A DNA stretch of 5,383 nt from Candidatus Egerieicola pullicola. Its GTDB lineage: Bacteria; Bacillota; Clostridia; Oscillospirales; Ruminococcaceae. The first letter of the stretch is position 1; each line of letters opens with the position of its first letter. The notes beneath the pieces are model-generated. The model was given only the letters and a program-made list of their open reading frames with translations, did no database searches and was not told the origin of the DNA. The DNA lies in assembly GCA_018712465.1 (NCBI GenBank), contig DVGY01000035.1, forward strand, positions 1 through 5,383, written 5' to 3'. The position numbers and the translations under genes are program-made. Of this stretch, positions 1 through 5,383 are shown piece by piece.

Positions 1-123
1 CAAATTGTAAATTACACCGTCGCTTCCCCCACAATTTTTCCCTGCAACAGGAATTTGGCGGAATGCAAACCGAAAAAAATTGTCATTTCTTGTATTTACC
101 AGTCAAAATACCACGATTCCCTC

Positions 124-163
124 AAAAAGCAAGAAAAAATGTTGGCTGAGGCATTTGCTTTTT
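124..163. repeat. 9-bp inverted repeat overlapping the promoter of the HTH gene
   Basis: AAAAAGCAA at 124-132 is perfectly inverted as TTGCTTTTT at 155-163, with a 22-nt spacer. The right arm covers the proposed -35 hexamer (155-160), so a protein bound here could block polymerase. An operator for the downstream HTH protein is an inference. The repeat is A/T-rich and lies in an A/T-rich stretch, so chance is a real alternative. A weak terminator for a gene left of the window is a second alternative, because the right arm is followed by a T-rich run, but the stem would be poor in GC. Confidence 0.35.
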
Positions 164-183
164 CGTTTCTTTTTCTTTATAAT
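155..183 (+). promoter_or_regulatory. Sigma-A-like promoter for the HTH gene
   Basis: The -35 is TTGCTT (155-160), the spacer is 17 bp, and the -10 is a perfect TATAAT (178-183). Transcription would start near 190, leaving a leader of about 25 nt before the ATG at 215. That leaves no room for a riboswitch or attenuator. A weaker second candidate lies upstream, with TTGTCA at 80-85 and CAAAAT at 104-109 (18-bp spacer). Confidence 0.7.
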
Positions 184-198
184 AAGAGCATATTAATC

Positions 199-207
199 AA
201 AGGATGG
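199..207 (+). promoter_or_regulatory. Ribosome binding site of the HTH gene
   Basis: AAAGGATGG ends 7 nt before the ATG at 215. This fixes that ATG as the start. The ATG at 204-206, inside the site itself, belongs to another frame and has no site of its own. Confidence 0.7.
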
Positions 208-214
208 TAACTGC

Positions 215-1741
215 ATGTTTGAATTCGGTGACAGTTTCAAGCGAATTATGGGAGAACAGGGGTACAGCGTCAGCAGCTTTTCCAAGCTTACCGGTCTGGA
301 TCGGGGCTGGCTGTACGCCATCTTTGCCGGAAAGCGAAAGATTCCGGAACAGACCCTGCAGAAAATTCTCACCGGCAGCTTTTTTACCCAGGAAAACTCC
401 CAGCAGCTCCGCCGGGCCTTTTACGAAGAGGTATACGGCAACGACCAGATGGAGCGGATCCTCTATCTGCAGGACCACTTCCAAGAATTCCGCCACCCAG
501 CCAGTCCCGCCCCAACGGAGCTTCCTCCCATGGCCGGGCATGTGCCGGATTCCGGCTTTTTGGCCACACAATCGGAACTGTTTGGGGCAGCCTACCGGCT
601 GATCCGTCAAGCCCCGAAGGACGCTGCCTCCAACCAGGTGTACACCAACCTGCCCTTCCGCTTTACCCAGCTCAACGACCTACTGTTTTACACCCTCCAA
701 AACTATCAGCCTTCTTACGACCTGTACCGCATCCTGCCCATGCAGCAAAACGACAGCGGCACCCATAACCTGGAAGTGCTGTTTTCCGCGTTGCAGTACC
801 TGGACAAAAAGGCCCACCTCTATTACTACTACACCCCTCAACTTCACCATCAGCAGATCGATCAGCTCTTCCCCTACTACCTGGCTTCGCCCCAGGCGGT
901 ACTGCTGATCCATCAGAATGGAGAGCAGGGCCAGCTGATCCTAGACCAAGGATTCTGCGGCCAAATCAAGGAAAGCTTTTTCGCTGCCCTAGAGCACTGC
1001 TCCCAGATGACCTACTCCTATCAAAGCGCCCTGTCATTCCTGACCACCGGCCACGAAATGCGCTCCACCGACTACACGGTGGAACTGGGCAACACCTTCA
1101 CCATGCTGCTCAACCAGGACCTGCTTCAGCGGTACGGTTCCCCTCGGTTTACCGGTGTCAGCCGCATAGGGGTGATCCATTCGTTGCTCCGGTTTTTAAA
1201 TCAGCAGTCCTCCAGCAGCCAGGATAACTTTATGGTGCTCTCCCGGCAAAATATCCTGGATTTTTTATCCACCGGCACCTTCCCCAATATTCCCCGGGAC
1301 TACCTGAAGCCCCTGTCCATGGAAGACCGGCTGGCGCTGCTGCAATCCATGGAAACTCATCTCCAAAACCATCCCCTCCAATCTTTGGGAATTTTAGACG
1401 AAAGATTTTTTGGAGAATACCGCAACGAGTATTCCATCTCTTTGGCACGGCAGAGCAACAGCGTTATTATCTGCGGTCAAAAGCAGCCGGTCACCGGACA
1501 GTCCTTTGTGGGAGAATGCGGGCTGCAAATCTCCAACGCAGTGCTGTACCACGATTTTCTCAACTTCTTCGACTACGCCAAGCGCAATCAATACATCTAC
1601 GACACGGAAAACTCTCTGTCCATCCTCCGAGAGCTGGCACTGGGTTATTCCCAACCCAACCTCTTTGCCCAACAGCCCCAGACGGCACAATCTGCCGCCG
1701 AAACAGCATCGTCCTCTGGGGAGAAAATACCTGCAATATGA
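215..1741 (+). CDS. Large XRE-type helix-turn-helix protein with an unrecognised C-terminal region
   Basis: Predicted cytoplasmic protein of 508 residues. Residues 7-52 read as a lambda-repressor-like HTH: a first helix around 7-15, the turn and second helix at 18-28 (SSFSKLTGL), a recognition helix at 29-38 and a closing helix near 45-52, with the common GKRKIPEQTLQKI ending. A proline-rich linker follows at about 94-112. The remaining 400 or so residues look globular, are rich in Gln, Tyr, Phe and Leu, and have no transmembrane segment or signal peptide. A patch around 218-262 (FPYYLASPQAVLLIH and onward) resembles, from memory only, a region shared by other clostridial HTH proteins of about 500 residues. 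The last 25 residues are low-complexity Gln/Ala/Ser. No enzymatic motif was found. The gene stands alone, with its own promoter and a terminator shared with the convergent trxB. DNA binding is well supported, but the target and any ligand are unknown. It most likely acts as a transcriptional regulator, possibly of its own promoter. Confidence 0.85.
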   Translation: MFEFGDSFKRIMGEQGYSVSSFSKLTGLDRGWLYAIFAGKRKIPEQTLQKILTGSFFTQENSQQLRRAFYEEVYGNDQMERILYLQDHFQEFRHPASPAPTELPPMAGHVPDSGFLATQSELFGAAYRLIRQAPKDAASNQVYTNLPFRFTQLNDLLFYTLQNYQPSYDLYRILPMQQNDSGTHNLEVLFSALQYLDKKAHLYYYYTPQLHHQQIDQLFPYYLASPQAVLLIHQNGEQGQLILDQGFCGQIKESFFAALEHCSQMTYSYQSALSFLTTGHEMRSTDYTVELGNTFTMLLNQDLLQRYGSPRFTGVSRIGVIHSLLRFLNQQSSSSQDNFMVLSRQNILDFLSTGTFPNIPRDYLKPLSMEDRLALLQSMETHLQNHPLQSLGILDERFFGEYRNEYSISLARQSNSVIICGQKQPVTGQSFVGECGLQISNAVLYHDFLNFFDYAKRNQYIYDTENSLSILRELALGYSQPNLFAQQPQTAQSAAETASSSGEKIPAI

Positions 1742-1770
1742 CAATCTGTATTCAATAAAACGAAAAAATA

Positions 1771-1809
1771 AGCCGAAAGAGGAACCATTCTTCCTGCTTT
1801 CGGCTTTTT
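1771..1809. terminator. Bidirectional intrinsic terminator between convergent genes
   Basis: AGCCGAAAG (1771-1779) pairs with CTTTCGGCT (1797-1805). An inner AGGAA/TTCCT stem (1780-1784 with 1791-1795) closes a 6-nt loop, leaving one bulged G at 1796. On the plus strand a run of five T (1805-1809) follows. On the minus strand the stem is followed by a T-rich stretch complementary to the A-run at 1763-1770. It begins about 30 nt after the HTH stop codon and 13 nt after the trxB stop codon, so it serves both units. Confidence 0.9.
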
Positions 1810-1818
1810 GTATTGGAA

Positions 1819-2760
1819 TTAGTTTTCTTGCTGTTGGAGATATTCCTGGGCAAAATGAGCGGCCACGGCCCCGTCGGCGGCAGCAGTGATGATCTGGCGC
1901 AGGGGTTTTTGCCGCACGTCTCCCACTGCATATGCCCCCGGCAGGCTGGTGCGAGTGGATTCGTCCGCCACCAAATAACCCTGCCGGTCCAACTCCAGCA
2001 ATCCTTCCACCAACTGGGTGTTAGGCACCCGGCCGATGGAGACAAAAGCTCCTTGGCAGCCTAGGGTGGTGGTTTCCCCGGTTTGGGTGTTTTTCAGTGT
2101 CAAGGCTGTCAGCTTGCCAGTTTCCGGATCCGGGTTCAGCCCGGTCACCACACTGTTCCACACCGGCTGGATGTTTTCCTGCTTCTTGACAGCCTCCGCT
2201 CCGGCTTTGTCCGCCCGAAGGGAATCTCGACGGTGGACCAAATACACCTTTTCGCAGATCCGGGACAGATACAGCGCCTCCTCCACAGCGGAATTCCCTC
2301 CGCCGATCACCGCCACAGTTTTGCCTCGATAGAACATCCCGTCGCAGGTGGCGCAATAAGAGATCCCCTTGCCCACAAAGCTGTCTTCTTCCGGCAGTCC
2401 CAGCTTTCGGGGAGAAGCCCCGGTGGCAATTACAACAGTCCGGCCCAAATATCTGCCGTAAGGGGTGACGGCTTCCTTTACCGGCCCCTCCAGCTTCAGC
2501 TCCGTCACCGGTTCCAGTTTCGTTTCCGCCCCAAACTGCTGGGCTTGCTGCTGCATCTTTTGAGCCAAATCAAAACCGTCCGCCCCTTCTGAAAAGCCGG
2601 GGTAATTATCGATGTGCTGGGTGGTGGCCATCTGCCCGCCGGGACCCAGCTGTTCCAGGATCAGCACAGTGAAACCAGCCCGACCAGCATAGAGGGCAGC
2701 GGTGTAGCCTCCCGGACCGCCGCCGATGATAATCATATCGTAAATTTGCTTGGATTCCAT
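1819..2760 (-). CDS. trxB: Thioredoxin reductase (NADPH-dependent flavoprotein)
   Basis: Cytoplasmic FAD enzyme that passes electrons from NADPH to thioredoxin, keeping protein thiols reduced and supplying ribonucleotide reductase and peroxiredoxins. Its 313 residues match the usual low-molecular-weight bacterial form. The N-terminal FAD dinucleotide motif is GGGPGG (13-18), with ATG at 112-114. The redox pair is CATC (Cys136 and Cys139), inside the NADPH domain. That domain also shows GGGNSAVEEA (153-162) and HRR (176-178), the basic residues that in this family grip the NADPH 2'-phosphate. This favours NADPH over ferredoxin as donor. The C-terminal FAD motif is YAVGDVRQKPLRQI (277-290), followed by AAADGAVAA. 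It is the second gene of an operon with a DUF3784 protein, 3 nt downstream of that gene's stop. No thioredoxin gene is in the window. Confidence 0.96.
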   Translation of the reverse strand: MESKQIYDMIIIGGGPGGYTAALYAGRAGFTVLILEQLGPGGQMATTQHIDNYPGFSEGADGFDLAQKMQQQAQQFGAETKLEPVTELKLEGPVKEAVTPYGRYLGRTVVIATGASPRKLGLPEEDSFVGKGISYCATCDGMFYRGKTVAVIGGGNSAVEEALYLSRICEKVYLVHRRDSLRADKAGAEAVKKQENIQPVWNSVVTGLNPDPETGKLTALTLKNTQTGETTTLGCQGAFVSIGRVPNTQLVEGLLELDRQGYLVADESTRTSLPGAYAVGDVRQKPLRQIITAAADGAVAAHFAQEYLQQQEN

Positions 2761-2763
2761 GGT

Positions 2764-3135
2764 TCAATCCTCCTTGTACGTCAACGGATCTTCCGTTTTT
2801 TTCCGGCAAAACACATTAGCGTAGATCATTTCCACCACCAGGCCAGCCAACAAGAGTCCCAACAGCACGAATCCCCAAACCATCAGCTGGAACTCCGGCA
2901 GAATCTCCTGCACCGCCAAAACCAGCATCGCACCCAACCCCAAAAGCCAGGCCACGGTAAAAAAACTGAATACCGCCATACTCCGAAGCAGTTTGGTTCG
3001 ATGATATTTTTTCCGCTGTTCCTCTGAAGATGTATTCCAGCCGGCAATGAAGCAGTCTCCGTGCCCGGTAAGGAAGGCAATGCCCAGCGCCAAAAACAGA
3101 GCTGCCAGCAGGCCGGGAAGGATCAAAATCCACAT
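2764..3135 (-). CDS. DUF3784-family small membrane protein
   Basis: Predicted 123-residue integral membrane protein. A hydrophobic segment lies at 2-22, followed by a short polar loop containing GWNTSSEEQRKKY (32-44), then two more hydrophobic segments at about 52-76 and 84-107, and a charged C-terminal tail rich in Lys, Glu and Asp. The GxNT...S.EE..KY loop after the first segment is the recognisable hallmark of DUF3784 proteins, which are common in Bacillota and have no established function. I chose the ATG at 3135 because AAGAAGG sits 7 nt upstream and the promoter's -10 lies inside any longer version. An in-frame ATG at 3195 would precede the transcription start. It is the first gene of the unit with trxB. 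The pairing hints at a redox or envelope link, but nothing in the protein shows one. Confidence 0.85.
   Translation of the reverse strand: MWILILPGLLAALFLALGIAFLTGHGDCFIAGWNTSSEEQRKKYHRTKLLRSMAVFSFFTVAWLLGLGAMLVLAVQEILPEFQLMVWGFVLLGLLLAGLVVEMIYANVFCRKKTEDPLTYKED
2769..2775 (-). promoter_or_regulatory. trxB ribosome binding site embedded in the upstream gene's last codons
   Basis: On the minus strand AAGGAGG is a full consensus site, 8 nt before the trxB ATG. The same bases form most of the final Lys-Glu-Asp codons of the DUF3784 gene, whose TGA is at 2764-2766. Ribosomes ending the first gene would therefore clear or occupy the trxB site, which suggests coupled translation. Confidence 0.85.
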
Positions 3136-3142
3136 GGTGTCG

Positions 3143-3149
3143 CCTTCTT
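3143..3149 (-). promoter_or_regulatory. Ribosome binding site that sets the DUF3784 start
   Basis: AAGAAGG on the minus strand differs from the AAGGAGG consensus at one base and lies 7 nt before the ATG at 3135. It supports this start over the in-frame ATG 60 nt upstream. Confidence 0.65.
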
Positions 3150-3166
3150 TTCTGAGATTTGTCTTT

Positions 3167-3195
3167 AGTATAGCGGATTTTGGAAAAAAGGGCAA
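3167..3195 (-). promoter_or_regulatory. Sigma-A-like promoter of the DUF3784-trxB operon
   Basis: Read on the minus strand, the -35 is TTGCCC (3190-3195), the spacer is 17 bp and the -10 is TATACT (3167-3172). Transcription would start near 3160, about 25 nt before the ATG at 3135. The -35 begins one base beyond the U-tract of the murC terminator, so the two units are packed with almost no spare sequence. I see no clear operator such as a palindrome around the hexamers. Confidence 0.8.
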
Positions 3196-3196
3196 G

Positions 3197-3227
3197 AAAA
3201 ACCGGCTCCTCTTTTCAGAAGAACCGG
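3197..3227 (-). terminator. Intrinsic terminator of the ychF-murC unit, with a GAAA tetraloop
   Basis: On the minus strand an 11-bp stem (3227-3217 pairing with 3212-3202, including two G-U pairs) closes a GAAA tetraloop (3216-3213). Five T follow at 3201-3197. The stem starts 8 nt after the murC stop codon. On the plus strand the stem lacks a comparable T-run, so it works mainly in one direction. Confidence 0.9.
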
Positions 3228-3235
3228 CAAAACAG

Positions 3236-4621
3236 TTAATCTCCGAATTTTTTCTTCAGCTTTTCCACAATCTGATGGGCGCACTTGTTTACATCCCCGC
3301 AGCCCATGGTAATCACCAAATCTCCTGGCTGCACCATGCTCAGCACATGATCGCTCATCTCATCAAAAGTGGGATACCACACGCACCCCGGAATTTTCTC
3401 CGCCAAATCCTTGGCATAGATGCCGATGGTGTTCTTTTCCCGGCTGCCCATGATCTCGCTGAGCACCACATGGTCTGCAATTTGCAGCACCCGGGCAAAG
3501 TCATCCAGAAGTCGGGCAGTGCGGGAATAGGTAAAGGGCTGGTGCACCGCAATGATCCGGGTAAAGCCCAGTTCCTTTGCCGCAGAAAGGGTAGCCTGAA
3601 TCTCGGCAGGATGGTGGGCGTAATCGTCCGCCACTACAATATCGTGGTTGTGGTACAACACCTCAAACCGGCGGCAGGCTCCATGGAAGTCCTTCATTCC
3701 CAAATTCAGCTTTTCCGCCGGCACTCCGGCCAGCAGCCCGCAAATGCAGGCCGCTACGGCGTTGAGCACATTGTGTTTACCGGGAACCAGCAGATCAATG
3801 GTGGTGAGGGGTTTCCCCTGGTGCATCAAATCAAACCGATGGTGCACCTTGGACAGCTGCTGGATATTATCGGGGTAATAGTCGTTGTGATCCTGCCAGC
3901 CGAAGGTGATCTTCTTTTGAGGCAGGTCCTTCACCGCATCAATGGTGTTGGGATCATCCCCGTTATAGACGATGCACTTTGTGGCCATGGAGCAGAACTG
4001 GGTGAAGCTGTGCTTCAAGTTTTCCAAGGTTTTGAAAAACTCCATGTGGTCCTCGTCAATGTTCAGCACCACCGCCACGTCCGGGGCCAGCTCCAAAAAG
4101 GTGTTGGAAAACTCGCAGCTTTCGCAGACCATATTTTCACTGTGACCGATCCGGCCGCTGCCTCCAATGGTGTTCAGCTTGCCCCCGATCACCACAGTGG
4201 GGTCTGCCCCGCCATCCATCAGAATCTGGGTGGCCATGCTGGTGGTAGTGGTTTTGCCATGGGTGCCGCTGATGCAGATGGCATTGGAAAACTGCTGGGT
4301 AACGATGCCTAACAGATACTTCCGCTCCAGCACCGGCACGCCGCTTTCCCGAGCAGCAATCAACTCCGGGTTATCCGCCATAATGGCAGCCGTGTAGACG
4401 ATCAGATCTGCTCCCTTTACATTTTCCGCCTTTTGGCCCAGGGTCACGGGAATGCCCATGTCCATGACCTTTTGAAGGGTATCTGTCATATTGTTGTCAC
4501 TGCCGGTGAGATAATAGCCTTTGGCATGAAGGATCTGTGCCAGGGGGTACATGCCGCTGCCGCCAATACCGATGAAATGGATGTGTTTTTTATCCTTGAG
4601 AATCTCTGCGGTGTACTGCAT
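3236..4621 (-). CDS. murC: UDP-N-acetylmuramate--L-alanine ligase
   Basis: Cytoplasmic ATP-dependent ligase that adds L-alanine to UDP-N-acetylmuramic acid, the first amino acid of the peptidoglycan stem peptide. It has 461 residues from the chosen start, normal for MurC. The UDP-binding N-terminal domain shows HFIGIGGSGM (15-24). The ATP P-loop is GTHGKTTT (119-126). Two glutamates (167 and 170) sit where the family's metal-binding acidic segment lies. HNVLNA (283-288), CRRFE (316-320), DDYAHHP (332-338) and HQPFTYSRT (360-368) complete the signature. The HHP segment and the HNVLNA motif separate it from non-Mur ligases, and the GIGGSGM start points to MurC rather than MurD, E or F. I chose the ATG at 4621 because AAGGAG lies 9 nt before it. 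The ATG at 4627, which would add Met-Glu, has a spacing of only 3 nt. It lies downstream of ychF in the same direction and ends at its own terminator. Confidence 0.96.
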   Translation of the reverse strand: MQYTAEILKDKKHIHFIGIGGSGMYPLAQILHAKGYYLTGSDNNMTDTLQKVMDMGIPVTLGQKAENVKGADLIVYTAAIMADNPELIAARESGVPVLERKYLLGIVTQQFSNAICISGTHGKTTTTSMATQILMDGGADPTVVIGGKLNTIGGSGRIGHSENMVCESCEFSNTFLELAPDVAVVLNIDEDHMEFFKTLENLKHSFTQFCSMATKCIVYNGDDPNTIDAVKDLPQKKITFGWQDHNDYYPDNIQQLSKVHHRFDLMHQGKPLTTIDLLVPGKHNVLNAVAACICGLLAGVPAEKLNLGMKDFHGACRRFEVLYHNHDIVVADDYAHHPAEIQATLSAAKELGFTRIIAVHQPFTYSRTARLLDDFARVLQIADHVVLSEIMGSREKNTIGIYAKDLAEKIPGCVWYPTFDEMSDHVLSMVQPGDLVITMGCGDVNKCAHQIVEKLKKKFGD

Positions 4622-4630
4622 CTCCATCTG

Positions 4631-4636
4631 CTCCTT
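4631..4636 (-). promoter_or_regulatory. murC ribosome binding site serving two closely spaced ATGs
   Basis: AAGGAG on the minus strand is 3 nt from the ATG at 4627 and 9 nt from the ATG at 4621. The second spacing is normal and the first is too short for efficient initiation, so the site favours the downstream ATG. Confidence 0.65.
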
Positions 4637-4664
4637 TTCAATCCCAACGAGTTACTGCTCTTAC

Positions 4665-5383
4665 TTATACATGGAAACGGAAATTTACAATATCCCCGTC
4701 CTGCATCACATAATCCTTGCCTTCCAGCCGCACCAAGCCCTTTTCTCGAGCTGCGGCCATGGAACCGTTGGCCTTCAGATCTTCGAAGCTCACCACTTCC
4801 GCGCGAATAAAGCCCTTTTCAAAGTCGGTGTGGATCTTGCCTGCTGCCTGAGGCGCCTTTGTACCCTTTTTGATGGTCCAAGCCCGGCATTCATCACTGC
4901 CGGCAGTGAGAAAGCTAATCAACCCTAGCAGAGCGTAGCTGTCCTGAATGATACGGTCCAAACCGGATTGTTCCAAGCCCAGATCCGCCAAAAACTCCTT
5001 CTTTTCCTCTGGCTCCATCCCTGCCAAATCCTCTTCAATCTTGGCACAGATGGGCAACACGGCAGAGTGTTCCGCTGCGGCAATTTCTTCCACCTGATGG
5101 TAGAAGGGGTTTTCTTCCAAATCGGAGGAAAAGTCCTCTTCCGACAGGTTGGCGGCGTAGATAATGGGCTTATTGGACAGCAGAGGTACGGTCTTAATGA
5201 TCTCCCGCTCCTCTTCTGTGTAATCGAAGCCCCGGGCAGAGTTGCCCTCTTCTAAATAATCCTTTAACCGGTTGAGGAAATCCACTTCAGGCTGAAGTTT
5301 CTTATCCGCTTTGGCGGCCTTAGTGGTTTTGTCGATCCGGCGCTGAAGAATCTCCAGGTCGGAATAGATCAGTTCCAAGTTAA
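4665..5383 (-). CDS. ychF: Redox-regulated ATPase YchF, Obg-like (5' end outside the window)
   Basis: C-terminal two thirds of the universally conserved Obg-family P-loop NTPase YchF (OLA1 in eukaryotes), which binds ribosomes, prefers ATP to GTP and is linked to stress and translation control. About 239 residues are visible of the usual 363-367. The reading frame stays open to the right edge, and the residues there match the family's interior (Asn-Leu-Glu-Leu-Ile before the coiled coil). A TTG at 5376-5378 is therefore an internal leucine, not a start. The P-loop and switch regions lie outside. Visible parts in order are a charged helical coiled-coil segment, the NLSE motif (the family's N-x-x-E in place of NKxD, the basis of ATP preference) about 80 residues in, and the C-terminal TGS domain, with RAWTI, APQAAGKIHTDFEKGFIRAE and the closing DGDIVNF. 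It precedes murC by 43 nt with no terminator between, so co-transcription is likely. Confidence 0.95.
   Translation of the reverse strand, partial: NLELIYSDLEILQRRIDKTTKAAKADKKLQPEVDFLNRLKDYLEEGNSARGFDYTEEEREIIKTVPLLSNKPIIYAANLSEEDFSSDLEENPFYHQVEEIAAAEHSAVLPICAKIEEDLAGMEPEEKKEFLADLGLEQSGLDRIIQDSYALLGLISFLTAGSDECRAWTIKKGTKAPQAAGKIHTDFEKGFIRAEVVSFEDLKANGSMAAAREKGLVRLEGKDYVMQDGDIVNFRFHV

Noticed and set aside
139..210. Possible 23-codon leader peptide upstream of the HTH gene
   Set aside because: There is an ATG and an open frame, but no good ribosome binding site, and the TATAAT -10 lies inside it. A transcript from that promoter would begin after the start codon.
1394..1889. Several overlapping open frames of 70-160 codons on both strands near the HTH gene end
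   Set aside because: They overlap the HTH gene or the bidirectional terminator, lack ribosome binding sites and show no family resemblance.
3136..3195. Twenty-residue N-terminal extension of the DUF3784 protein, starting at an ATG at 3195
   Set aside because: The extension contains the -10 hexamer and the ribosome binding site of the real start, and it is not hydrophobic like the true N-terminus.
3047..4312. Long plus-strand open frame of 421 codons opposite murC
   Set aside because: It lies antisense to an unmistakable murC, crosses the murC terminator and the DUF3784 promoter, has no ribosome binding site, and its His/Gln/Val-rich sequence resembles no protein family. It is a by-product of murC codon use.
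5376..5378. TTG start for a short YchF-like protein
   Set aside because: The frame continues to the window edge and the flanking residues align with the interior of full-length YchF, so this is a cut gene and not an independent short protein.
1..5383. CRISPR array, tRNA or rRNA gene, insertion sequence, toxin-antitoxin pair, riboswitch
   Set aside because: I found no regularly spaced repeats, cloverleaf-like segments, transposase motifs or long structured leaders. The intergenic gaps are short and filled by promoters and terminators.

Overview
The window looks like ordinary chromosome from a Gram-positive, low-to-moderate GC member of the Bacillota, probably class Clostridia and plausibly an Oscillospiraceae-like gut anaerobe. 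This rests on strong AAGGAGG-type ribosome binding sites, sigma-A-like promoters, stem-plus-U-tract terminators, a DUF3784 membrane protein, and clostridial-looking MurC and YchF proteins. The lineage is inferred from protein style, not from a marker gene. Coding composition is similar across all genes, so nothing looks recently acquired.

Layout, left to right. Positions 1-214 are an AT-rich intergenic region. It carries a good promoter (TTGCTT, 17 bp, TATAAT) just before the only plus-strand gene, 215-1741. That gene encodes a 508-residue protein with an N-terminal XRE/lambda-repressor-type helix-turn-helix and a long C-terminal part I do not recognise. It ends at a bidirectional terminator (1771-1809) shared with a convergent minus-strand operon. 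That operon is a small DUF3784 membrane protein (2764-3135) followed 3 nt later by trxB, thioredoxin reductase (1819-2760). Its promoter (3167-3195) sits directly against the terminator of the preceding minus-strand unit. That unit is ychF (ribosome-associated Obg-like ATPase, cut by the right edge) followed by murC (UDP-N-acetylmuramate--L-alanine ligase, 3236-4621), with only 43 nt and no visible terminator between them.

The recognised genes serve separate housekeeping needs: thiol redox balance (TrxB), peptidoglycan precursor synthesis (MurC), and translation or stress physiology (YchF). I see no mobile element, CRISPR array, tRNA, rRNA, riboswitch or defence cassette. The main unknown is the C-terminal 400 or so residues of the HTH protein. 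The next most interesting point is the tight translational pairing of a DUF3784 protein with thioredoxin reductase. I do not see convincing evidence of a new multi-gene system here.
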